Source: Takakia lepidozioides
Lineage: Eukaryota > Streptophyta > Takakiopsida > Takakiales > Takakiaceae
Direction of reading: 5' to 3'
DNA: 64,000 nt
NCBI GenBank assembly: GCA_030704615.1
Contig: CM060732.1
Span: forward strand, 44,189,053 to 44,253,052
The notes beneath the pieces were generated by a model. The model did not search any database. It was given only the letters and a program-made list of their open reading frames with translations, and had not been told where the DNA came from. Each line of letters starts with the position of its first letter. Within the stretch, counting starts at the first letter, position 1. Shown here in pieces: positions 47,664 through 58,400 of this stretch. The translations under genes and the position numbers were made by a program.

Positions 47664-49967
47664 TCACATCACAATTTCAGGCTTGAGGATGCTGGTCTTG
47701 ATCTCTTTGTGAGGTAGCACCACACCTCCATTGCTGAGGATTTCATCACAGACATGGACATCCTCTCCCAGCACAGTCATGTTCTCGACGCGAGCCCACT
47801 GTCCAACTGTGGAGTGCCAGCCAATTATACTTCCTGAAATGCAAGCATGCTTCTTGACTCTCACACCCCTCATTATTGTACACCGAGAGAGCCGAACTCC
47901 GGCCTCGATCACACACCCTTGACCAATGGAAACATCCGGCCCAATCAAGCACCCTTCTCCGATTTGGGCACTCTCATCCACAATCACATTCCCCATGTAA
48001 GGTGACCCCGATGCTAGCATTGCTGGAGCCCTCCTGCTCAGGGAATCAAGGTACAGCCGGAGGCCTGTGATGTAATCCCGGGGCTGGCCTATGTCCATCC
48101 AAAACCCTGGTAACACCATGGCATATAGCTTGTTCTCAATCGCAATTTTTGGGAATACCTCTTTCTCAATTGAGGTTGGCCGGAGCTGAATCCGATTGAG
48201 GGTTTTTGGACTCAAAAGATAGATTCCCGCATTGATTTTGTTTCCCACAAATTCCTGCGGTTTCTCAACAAATTTCTGCACCCTGCCTGTCGTTTCCTCC
48301 ATCACCACCACTCCATACTTGGAAGGCTCGTCCACCTTAGGACAAGGGACCAGAATCACAATGTAAGAATGTCTATATACAATTGTACAAGTCTGGGGTG
48401 TGAAAAAATGTGGAAGCGAGACATGCAATTGTGCACGGCAACGGTTAAAGAAATTGAGATAAGACCAAGACAGACAAATATACAAGTATTTCTGAAGTCT
48501 ACCTTAGTGACCATAATTGTAGCTTCGTTTCCATGCTTTTTGTGGAATTCAATCATTTGCTTCAAAGGGTATTCGCTGATGACATCGCTGTTCAACACAA
48601 AAAAGGCCTCACCAGATCCATCATCCAGCTTGTCTCTGGCCAAGGCCAGTGGGCCAGCTGTGCCCATTGGCTCTGTCTCTTGTGAGCATGTAATCTTGAT
48701 ACCCAACTTCTTCTCAAAGTCCCTTAGAAAATTCATCATCACCTGCATCCATCAATATTTCCATACTTAGCCAACCTGTTCTCAAGAGCAGGTAGAGGAG
48801 GAGAGGGAATGGAGGAGAAGAACACTAGACCAACTCCAAGACTAAGCACATTCACCAAATCCTTTTGGCTCAGCCTCGAGACTTTCAAAGTTGGTAAACA
48901 GAGGTACAGGCACAATTCCCTTGATAGATTTGAGGAGAGCGTCTCTCTGGTGAGAGTACCCGGACAGTGAATCAGGAAATGAATATTGTGTTCGGGTTGC
49001 CCACACAACTGGCAATTGCGCTCTCCCTTTCCTCTCTGCATCTGTTTGCTGTTCGAAGGTAGGCTTCCGGCCCCGAGTTAAAATTTCAGTCTAGTGCCGA
49101 GAGTGGGTAGACCCTTGAGGTCATCCATGATGTCCTCCCCCATGTCACAGACTGGAAACAAGTTCAGGGAAGTTTTCTGCCTAATTTCATTTTCGTCAGA
49201 CAATTTTCTGGTAACAGACATGGCTTTGGACACTTCAGGCTCTAAGTCAGATTTATCCAGCAGGGTCAAGACTTGCTTACCTTGAAATAAACAATTCATC
49301 CGGGTTTTCCCAATATCCTCTAGACATCCCTTTACACAAACATCAACCTGCTGTGCGTGGCTTGCCCAATAACTAGGCCCCGAAAAGGCCTGGGCCTTTG
49401 GCTCAGCCTCGAGACTTTCAAAGTTGGTAAACAGAGGTACAGGCACAATTCCCTTGATAGATAGTGTGTCGAGGAAGTGTCCAATGAAAATGCCATACCT
49501 CTGGCTGATAATTGATAGCCAGAACAACCTCGTCTACTCCAGCTTCCTTCAGTGCCTCAATCTGCAGCAGAGGCAAGACGATTAGGCAAATCCCGAAACC
49601 GAAATGGTGAGCTTGACTGGTGCGGACGTTAGAGAGACAAATAGAGGAAGAATATGGATGGTGATCAATATTTCTGAGTGTGGGAGGTCCATTAGCGCAG
49701 ACACGAGATCTGATTCATCTGAACCTTGATTACCCGGATCCGTTTGTCCACCTACAACACATTATCTCGAAAAATCCACGCATCTTCCAACCAAATGGAG
49801 ACCCAAGATCCAGAAACCACGAAATCACGAAATACGGAACAAGCAACAGAACCCACCTGGTGAAGAATCATGGGTTTGTTAGCGAAGTCCACCAGGGGCT
49901 TCGGCACGCTCAACGTCAGCGGCCGCAGCCTGGTTCCGAACCCACCCACAAGTATCAAAGCCTTCAT
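47664..49967 (-). CDS. Mannose-1-phosphate guanylyltransferase (GDP-mannose pyrophosphorylase), complete, four exons
   Basis: The enzyme makes GDP-mannose from mannose-1-phosphate and GTP in the cytosol; GDP-mannose feeds cell-wall polysaccharides, protein glycosylation and, in plants, ascorbate. Exons 49967-49857, 49561-49499, 48742-48503 and 48335-47664 join in phase 0 with GT-AG introns and give 361 residues, the length I remember for Arabidopsis CYT1/VTC1. Residues 9-19 are the nucleotidyltransferase signature [11 protein letters not shown]. Further family motifs are [29 protein letters not shown] and [12 protein letters not shown]. The C-terminal left-handed beta-helix is present ([14 protein letters not shown]) with [13 protein letters not shown] and the end [15 protein letters not shown]. 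No frameshift or lost splice site is seen. Intron 2 holds LINE debris of about 0.6 kb. A duplicated segment with G-boxes lies about 350-440 bp upstream. Confidence 0.96.
48850..49480 (-). mobile_element. LINE family 1 fragments within intron 2 of the GDP-mannose pyrophosphorylase gene
   Basis: Minus-strand frames encode the same C-terminal LINE region as at 270-1044: [28 protein letters not shown] and [19 protein letters not shown]. The last segment occurs twice (about 49,466-49,396 and 48,936-48,863), about 530 bp apart, so the insertion is a partial tandem of the LINE 3' region. It lies in the same orientation as the host gene and wholly inside the intron; the flanking splice sites (48,743 and 49,498) are intact. 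Confidence 0.8.
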
Positions 49968-50238
49968 TTGCAAGCTCTTCGAGCGATAGATGGCAAGATC
50001 TTCCAACCAACGCCCACCCGCACGCACAACAGGCACAGAGACAGAGAGGCAAAGGTGTGAAAATATACAGAACTACTTATAAAACAAGGGTACAATATGT
50101 GCTCAACGGCAGAGGCCACACATATGTATAGTATCTCACTTGTGAAAGAATGAATCACACTAAAAAAACAACATATTAGAAAAGACTCAAACTAAAGAAG
50201 CAAAGACTGTGGTAATAAGTTCATGCCATGTTCTCAGG

Positions 50239-50415
50239 CCACATTCATCTCCCTTTTTAGTCTTTTACTGTCTGTGAGGAAAACCCAGAAAGAGAAGAGA
50301 AGGCTGCAAGCTCACGTGGGCGAACATGCCACATTCATCCCCCTTTTTAGTTTTTACTGTGTCTGTGAGGAAAACCCAAAAAGAGAAGAGCAGGCTGCAA
50401 GCTCACGTGGGTCGT
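50239..50415 (-). promoter_or_regulatory. Duplicated 90-bp segment with G-box (cacgtg) upstream of the GDP-mannose pyrophosphorylase gene
   Basis: Two direct copies of a roughly 90-bp segment begin at 50,239 and 50,329. Each contains gctgcaagctcacgtggg, so cacgtg is present at 50,313-50,318 and 50,404-50,409, about 350 and 440 bp upstream of the start codon. The G-box is bound by bZIP and bHLH factors in plants. A regulatory role is inference from position and duplication. Confidence 0.45.
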
Positions 50416-51430
50416 GGGCGTCGTGCGAGCGATGCAGAGGAAGAAGGGAGGCGCACGTTTCTCATACCACTCTTCACGTTGTCATGCACCTTGACCTGTC
50501 TATCAAGCGAAAATGGGGGCCTCCAACCATTTTATAGCTCGGTGAACTCACATGAGTATGTCCAGACGTCAAGGTTGTGTGGAGAAAGGTCAAAGTGGGT
50601 TGGAAGAAGGATTTGCAGGCGTATGCCTGTGTGAATGTGGAGGATTTTCCCGAAAAAGGAAAACCGGACACAAAGTTCCTGGAATTGGTGGAACGATAGC
50701 TTCGACCACAAGTTTTTGGGTCCAAATTTGAGATGTTAGAGATTGAGAAAACGAGATTTACTTTTCTTAAAGTGGATAATTAGGAGAGCTTTCAGCTTGT
50801 TTGAGATCGCCAGCTCATGTAGTTATTGAGACTACTGGGAATCGTCAGCACAAGCTTCCCAGGACACTAACAGTATTGCTGATCGCTGCATTAAGTTATG
50901 CACAATTGTTTAATATACAATTGTTTCATACATGCTCCCAATTCTGGTCTCAAACTGTAGGCAATCGTGTTCTGAGGCGGGTGAGTAGGTGGACTGTCCT
51001 CAAACTTGAACTCCAACATGCTTGTTCTGGTGTGAGGGAGTCATGCAAATGCCATATCAATCACTAACACAATCATACCCAAATACAATGCAAACACTAG
51101 GTTAGAAGGCCTAGGTTAGTGGCTAAGCAAGGCTCGAAATCGGAAGACTTATGACGAAGCAAGGGCAGGGGAACAGTCAGAATGGCAAAGGCCAAGGGTT
51201 AGGCCTTACGACAGCAAGGGAATACCAAAGGGTATTCTGAGAGCAAGGGGGGGAATCCTGGGGGAGTATTTAGGAGGACCTCGTGTGAGACTCTGGAGGA
51301 GACACTGGCTTGTCCTAGAAGATCAAGGCTGAGCACACACTAGACAACTGGACTTAGAGGATACTCCCTAGCAAGTGGAAAGTAGAGGATTCTAGGTTGG
51401 GTGGTTAACTTGCTCAGACAGTGTTGATGT
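50416..51430. other. Gene-free stretch
   Basis: Short frames only (for example 50,725-50,474 on the minus strand), none with a domain. No transposon terminus is recognised. Confidence 0.4.
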
Positions 51431-51432
51431 AG

Positions 51433-51571
51433 AGACTGGTTTAGTATCATAAGACAGGACTGTGACACTGATTTCCTTCCACTATCACCAGAGTCTTGAC
51501 TAGAGCCTGGTTTAGTATCATAAGACAGGACTGTGACACCGATTTCCTTCCACTATCACCAGAGTCAGTCA
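51433..51571. repeat. Two tandem copies of a 71-bp unit
   Basis: tggtttagtatcataagaca begins at 51,437 and 51,508, and both copies run on through gatttccttccactatcacc with almost no differences. Function is unknown. Confidence 0.85.
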
Positions 51572-51785
51572 AGATTCCCCCTTCACTCATTGCCTGCTCT
51601 GGTCACATGCAATTATGGGCCGACTTCCCACCTATGCTGGGTAGACCCCTCTATCATTTCCTGTGGATATGCAACAGGAAATGCCCTCAACAGTACATCA
51701 TGGTCAACAGTCTCAGGAAATGGTGGATGAACTGAGTAGCTACACAGATCAGTGAATGAATCAAGACACTAGCGAAAACATCGTT

Positions 51786-53015
51786 TCACCAGTAATCCCC
51801 ACGAGAACAAACCCCATCTTCAAAGTGGTGAAAGCGGTTAGCGTCCCGTACAACAATTGCTCGGCCAACAATCTCTGATATGAACTTGGTGGAGGTGTGG
51901 CAGTCACCACACACCCGAAGATTCTTGATGAGACGGAGAGGCATCCTAGGGGCAGTGCTGATCAGCCCAAAACCAATGGCCAGCTTCTCACTGTGGTGGC
52001 AAAGAGAAAATGCTTTTTGCTCCTTCTCCACATCATGCAATACAAAGTGTGTGTCAGGCACATACCCTGCCTCCTTCATCTGCCCAGACAATTTTCTCAG
52101 CTCAGCATGGATTTCCTTGATTTTGGGATGCAAGTTGTCATCTACAACAAAGGTGTGCACCCTGTTGCCAACCTCAATGCAGCAGTGACCTGGATCCTTT
52201 CTAACCCCTCTGACCTTCATCATTTTTCTCACCTTTGCACTATCGTCCCACCTGCTGCGGCATAGATGTTTGATAGCAACACATACGTCGCGGCATTCTG
52301 TTCATCCCACTTGAGGATAGATGTTGCCGCACGTTCAGCCATCTCCACATTGCCATGGATTCTGCAGGCACCAAGCAAGGCCTTCCACACCACAACATCT
52401 GGTTTTATTGGCATTTTATCAATGAGGTCCTCTGCCTCATCCCATTGCCCTGCACACCCAAGAAGGTCCACCATGCAGCCAAAGTGCTTTAAACCATGAT
52501 CTTGACTTAGGGAATCAAAGTAGCGTCTTCCTTCATCCAGTAGGCCAGCGTGGCTGCATGCAGAGAGAGCACATATAAAGGCGATACTGTCCGGCTTCAA
52601 GCCTTCCTTTTGCATTCCTTCAAATAATTGCAGGGCATCCCTATGACATCCATGTTGGGCATATCCTGCGATCATTGCGTTCCACGACACCACATCTCGT
52701 TCAGCCATATTGTCGAACACTCCCTTTGCATCCTCAATGCTCCCACATTTGGCATACATGTTCATCAGAGCAGTGTTCAGAACAACATCTGGTACAATTG
52801 ATGATGTCACCATAAACCTCCTTTCCCTTTTCTGCGGCTGCCAGGCTCGCACACACATTGCAAACGCAAACAAACGTGATGTGGTTGGGCTTCACCCCTT
52901 CCGCCATCATTTGCTCATAGGTCTCCAAAGCATTCCTACCATACCCATGTTTGGTAAATCCTGCCATCATTATATTCCACGTGATCAAACCTCGTTGAGG
53001 CATTCTGTTGAACAC
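51786..53015 (-). pseudogene. PPR protein with E and DYW domains, two frameshifts
   Basis: PLS-type PPR-DYW proteins edit cytidines in organellar transcripts; the DYW domain is a zinc-dependent deaminase. Reading leftwards: PPR motifs (GLITWNIMMAGFTKHGYG, VKPNHITFVCVCNVCASL), a break near 52,830, then LNTALMNMYAKCGSIEDA, VVSWNAMIAGYAQHGCHRDA, LKPDSIAFICALSACSHAG, E-type motifs ([33 protein letters not shown]), a second break near 52,245, then DYW domain from PGHCCIEV. The deaminase core HSEKLA and CGDCH is kept. The C-terminus reads CSRGDYW instead of the usual CSCGDYW, losing a conserved zinc-ligand cysteine. The N-terminal organelle signal is not seen. It lies 13 bases downstream of the OSB-like stop codon on the same strand. 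Confidence 0.85.
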
Positions 53016-53028
53016 TGTTAAGGTGCCT

Positions 53029-55159
53029 TCATGCAGTGCCTGATTTTAACAATTGTGCTGCTGCGTCCAGTTGACCATCTACCCATGCGGGTTTCTTGTA
53101 GCTATCGATCCACAGGGAATCATAGGTGATCTTGTCCTTCAAACCCGGTCCTCTTGGGTGAATCTGGACCCACACTTTATCCCTGCTCCTTAAGCAATCC
53201 CGGCCTCGGCGGCAGTCGTGTATAGATCCTTGTCTTGCTGCTAGCAGCTAACAATGACAGCCTAGATTTGTTCTAGCAAACACCCCAACCCTACTCATCA
53301 CACACTAGCTCTATGCTGAATTGCTCCCAGGACTTAGAAAAATGTGCGGAGGAGAGAGAGGATGACAATTTCCAGCAATGATTTGCATTGCATCTTGTTG
53401 TCTGCTTCTCTTTGTGATCTAACAGGCAGTCACCTTTTTGCTTTGATTGTCCCACCATTGACTGGGGTCGGATAAATATTCAGTCCAGAGCTCCTCGTCT
53501 CCGTTAGTTGTGTTTGGATACTTTCCTGCTGCCACATTGGCAGTAACATGTCAAAATCACTCCGAACCATCATAGATCCACCCAACGAGCTTACTTGCAG
53601 AATTCAACATGAAAAAGTAGGGACGACTCCGGTAAGACGGCAAAACAGGCTGAAATGTGTTGAAGGGGAAGGTGCCCTCACCACAGTGTCCTTGACCTTG
53701 TGTCATGAAAGCAGCTAGCTCTTCTTTCAACCATGGAGGATTCAACCGACCATCAACCCAAAAGGACCTCTCATGTGTGCTGCTTGTTTTTGTAGTCAGG
53801 TAATCTCGAATTGGTCTGTGAGGAGAACCACCACGGTGCGCCTGAGCAGCCATAGATTTAAACTCGAGATCACCTGACTACAAGGTAAAAAAGGAAAGGG
53901 GGTTCAGAAAGCCACAGAGGTTCCATAGATTGAGCACATAAAGGCATACAGGGCTTAGTACAAACCAGATGCAAGCTCTGGCCTCTCCCCTACCGTGTTG
54001 CTTGAAAGTGTACATATCAGAGTAGCAAATCGTGTTCTAAGCATGAAAAAAGAGCATATATTTGGTCTGGAAACCCTACTTCTAGTACCATATTTCACTG
54101 CAGCGGAAATCATAACCCAGAATCCTTAATAGAATTCATGTGTTCTAAAAAGGCTCACTAATGCACTTGCTGCTTCAACAGAGATAAAGGTTGTAAGCAT
54201 ATCCAGATTGGTCAAGGTAGGGAGGCAAAAATGAGACAAGCTGACCCTCCCAAGTACCTTGTAAACACCAGGAAACTAGCAGAAGAGTCCAAAATTTGCA
54301 GGATGGACAAACTTTTTCACATTGTACATTAAGAAAGCCACACCTTGCGGTTGCATTTGTCCCATCATTGAGAAGGATCTTCATGCCAGCTCTACTCCAT
54401 GCTCCACAGTAGACCTTTGTGCTCGAAATCCCACAGCATCAAAATTTTGACAAATTCCCTTATGGAGGAATGCTAGAGAGCTTTCAACAACAATCATGCA
54501 AGTCATTTTGGGCTCCATTAGACTCTACACAATGAGAAACATTCGAACATGTCCAAACTTACACACATGCTAAACCTGCTAAACCAGCTTAAGTCTGTAG
54601 TCTCGAGATTTTGGAGTGGTCTGTGAAAACGACCAGGGAGCAGCTGAGCAGCCACAGCCTCAAGTCCCAACCCTCCCAAGTACCTTGTGAACTCTAGGGG
54701 AAAGACCTTGCGCATCCTACTTTCATGCCCTGCTCAGGAAGAACAACCTACCATACTGACAGTAAAAGCAGATTTTCCAGAGCAAAGCGAGATTCTGACT
54801 TCACTCAGCAACGGTACAATGCAGTCCACACATTACGATCATAGCAGAGTTTAGTCAAACTCCCTTTCTCATCCTACAGAAAGAAAACTCACCTTGTCAA
54901 GGCTACTGTCCCACCATTGTGAAGTAGCTCTAAAGAACTCCTGCCAGCGCTGTTCCATGCTCCAGCGATGACCTACACGCCAGCTATACCAATTATCGGC
55001 CTTGTCTAACGATCCCGTGCGCTTTCTTCCTTCTTTGCCCACAGTACATTCGTTTCTGCTGAATTGCACAAAAGACAATTCCGAGCCTGGATCCGACGGC
55101 GCATACATACAACAAAGCGACCCCAAAGAAGGAAAGCTCGAAGTGTTTCGTGTGATCAC
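53029..55159 (-). CDS. OSB-like organellar single-stranded DNA-binding protein with two PDF motifs
   Basis: OSB proteins bind single-stranded DNA in plastids or mitochondria and limit illegitimate recombination; each has an OB fold and one or more C-terminal PDF motifs. Four exons join in phase: 54,972-54,893 (RWQEFFRATSQWWDSSLDK), 53,841-53,697 (SFWVDGRLNPPWLKEELAAF), 53,525-53,434 (LWTEYLSDPSQWWDNQSKK) and 53,163-53,029 (LKDKITYDSLWIDSYKKPAW, stop). Each PDF motif is thus split by an intron at the same place. An open frame reaches back to an ATG at 55,159, but I see no OB fold, so the 5' part may be missing or in other exons. A decayed third PDF exon lies near 54,400. The PDF core reads GPGLKDK where SPDFKHK is usual, so binding may be altered. 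Assignment rests on family motifs recalled from memory. Confidence 0.7.
54330..54425 (-). pseudogene. Decayed duplicate of an OSB PDF exon
   Basis: On the minus strand tggagcatggagtagagctg and the following bases align with the exon at 54,972-54,893 (tggagcatggaacagcgctg), ending at the same relative position in caag followed by gt. It contains a stop codon and a one-base loss at the WW position. This shows that the PDF exon was duplicated and one copy decayed inside the present intron. Confidence 0.55.
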
Positions 55160-55475
55160 CTAATTTGAATGGCATCCCTGCAGGCGCCATAGCCACACAA
55201 CCCAGTAGAGTCTCCAACCAAATGAGCAGTTGTTTTGGCCCAGTTTACATAGAAGCCCGATGCCTCACAAGAAGTCTCATTGGATTACTGTAACATCGTT
55301 GCCCCACACTCCACCTTGCTATGGAGCTCCACTAACCAATGAGTCAATACGCTGCTTGACGTTAGGCCTCTCGCATGATAGCGAGACGACATGGCCTTGC
55401 GTTTGTATGGAGTGGGCATGAGAACGCGGGAAGACGCTGCCATCCTCGCCGGTGTGTGAGAAAGAGGGAGTTTTG
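55160..55475. other. Spacer between OSB-like gene and duplication copy B
   Basis: This stretch may hold the promoter or 5' exons of the OSB-like gene. Short frames only, with no recognised motif. Confidence 0.35.
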
Positions 55476-55479
55476 TACT

Positions 55480-58400
55480 AGTCTACTAGAGACGGGCCGC
55501 CGCCGGGCAGATTTTGGCCGGCAAGCGTAATTTGAGGGTAGCCTCAGGTGTCGCTATCAAAGCTAAATAAAGATGGCCAGAGAAGGCTTGCAAGTTGCCC
55601 CGTGCCACTTGCCAACGAACTATTCTGTGGCTTACTAAACAGAAGGCGAGGGCGTGCGTGTTGTGGTTGAGTAGACTCGGTGTGTTAACTTAGTAGGAAT
55701 GTACTTGCAAGTGTGCGCATCCAGCCTTGGAGGCTTACAGAGGGGGGGGAACTTCCCGTGCCCGTAGCAAAGAAAAGAAGAAGAAGAGGATAATAAATAA
55801 GCGGGGAGAGGCCTGAGGAGTCCCACCAAGTGGAATCTAATTTTTTTCTTCGCATGAGCACCACATGTGAATCCTTTCGTGGGATGAGTGGGGGGCATAA
55901 ACTTTCTTCAATTTGATACTAATAAAATGTTTGGGCTTCGTACAGGCACAGCCACAGCCCAAAAGGCTTTCCAGTGCAATGTTCAACTTCCTACCTTGCC
56001 AGGCATGCAGGCGTTGTGGCTGTGTCTACTGTGTGCTGTGTACACCAGCCAACAGCCTATACTTCCTGAGGTGTATATCCAATGTGGAGGGTATGAACTA
56101 TGAACATTATATGCTATATGGAAATGTACAGCTGGGCAGTATCAGAGACCGGGGTCAGTAAGTATTTAGATGGCAGGATGTACTGGGATGCGTAAATAAC
56201 TATCTTAAGGTCGTCCTGCTTCTACTGTTCACATGGCCAACCCCTGAAAGAAGGCCCATAGAAGCTGAGATCTTCCTACACCTTAGCCAAAGCGGGGTTG
56301 ACGCTGCCCAAATGGACGAGATTCAGGTTGGGACTGGTTACGAAGCGCGATACGCTCATCTTCCAAAATGTTCAAGTTGGGTGCCAGCAACCGTGTGTAA
56401 CGGTCGAAGTAGAGCAGCTGCTTCAGCAGCAGCCCAAACTCACGGGGAAACCTCAACCCATATGCCTCACTTGCCCCTATCTGCAAACAGATTTGTAGTT
56501 CAATGAGTTAGCATGCTGGGAGCCATCAAGGAAAACAAAATCAGTAGCTGTGGAACTCCTTTCTCCCCCTCCTCAGCGAGACCCCTTCAAACTCTGGCAG
56601 GACTGCCTAGGTGCTCAAGACAACTTGCAGCCCCCACTGTCATTCAGAAGGAAAAGCAAATTTATCATATTTTGTCACTTACCACAAGTTTCCCAACTAA
56701 TAATACTGCAAAATGAGTACATAAAAGCTCGTTGATAGTGCACATGGTACAGGAATAACCAGAGCCATGCCTTCTGCTTGGATAATCAACAGTGGAATGC
56801 CAAATGCTGGTGCTGCAGCAGATGTGTACTCATGAAGATGCAAAGATTCTCAATGTTATATAAAAAAGGAGAGACCAGTAGTCATTGCAGAGGATATCTA
56901 AGATGATTGTCAGATTGAGTTGAGCCATAGGTCTGTACCACATCAAGCAGGAGGGCGTTGATCTGCTGCTCATCAACTGCCAAGGTAGCAGCGACAGTGG
57001 TGCTGCGTGGGCCTCCAGCTGTGGTGATCAACACCTCTGTGTCGATTTCCTACAGCACGGAGACAACCCGTGAGCTGAATTCTGGTGCTTGTGGGACATA
57101 CACAGGATGCCAGAGCTCAGATTTACACATTTATTGTGTCATCTATTTGACAACTTTCCTCCTCCCAGAAGTGTGACTCTCTTACCTCCGATCTTTTTTC
57201 CCAACGTTTCACGATTGGTATCAGAAATGAATGGAGAAGTTACAGAACATCCAGAACTCCTAAATTTCAACACAGCCACATTCTGCTTACTTAGCATGGT
57301 CAACACAAACAGTACTTTGGTTACATCTCTGGTAAGATCCAGGAGTTATCCAGCTATCTTCTACGTAAACCACTTTTGATCGAATCTGAGGTTCTGTGTC
57401 AGCTTCCACTGGCAAAGCGAAAAGACATGCAATCAACCTTGCAGAAAGTACCTGCACAGCCGTAAAAATCTTCTCAAGGTCTCTAGCAAAGCTGGAAATG
57501 TCTACAGTTGTATCTGTTGCACCCATTTGCACCAAGGCTCTTGCCATTGCAGTGTATTGCCCATTTCCAACTGATGTCAAAAAGATTTCCATGGCTGCCC
57601 ATGTTGCAGGAGATATGCGCCCCACAATGCCTGCATGCATGCCAAAAATGCAAATCAGCATTATTAGCTACTTTTATGTCGAAGAACATTTCCCTTGCTC
57701 ATCAAGAGAAAATACTTACTGATAGCACGAAGGACCACTGGTCATAGCATCAACCAAGGTGGAGAGCAATGCTTGACACATGTACACGTTGGAGGAAAAT
57801 TGTCACATCGATTGCACAGCGGTCTTAACCCATATAATGAAGACATGATGCAGTTTATTGACATCAACAAAATAAATTCCTGCAACATCCCCTCCCTGCC
57901 CCAGTTTTAACCTGCAAGCATTGACAAGATCTCTCTAGCAACAAGTGGTTAGCTTGCTGAGAAGATGATCTCACCAAAGTCAATGAAACCCACTCGTCCA
58001 TCTCTGAGCACCAACAAGTTGCCAGCATGAACATCTGCATGAAATGTTTCACATGCTAGCAAACTCCCAAACCTGCAGCCTCGAATAAATGACCACTCCT
58101 CAGCAATGCATATACTGCCATCAACCTGCACAAAACCTTCCATACTGACATAGTGCTTTTTCTGAACAGAGCACATCCCATGTTTCTTCTGATACATGCA
58201 TAGGAAGGTCCTCAACTGAAATATGTATTGTGGAAAGCCACAAGAACAAACTCAGTTACATGACATACAAAATCTTGACTTTAACCTAAACTGCTACTTT
58301 CACCAACCTTGCTGACCTAGTCCAAAGCCTTGTCAACCATGACCATCAGAATAAAATGGTCCTAGAGTGCTGAAAAAAAACCTAAACAGAGGACAGTAAA

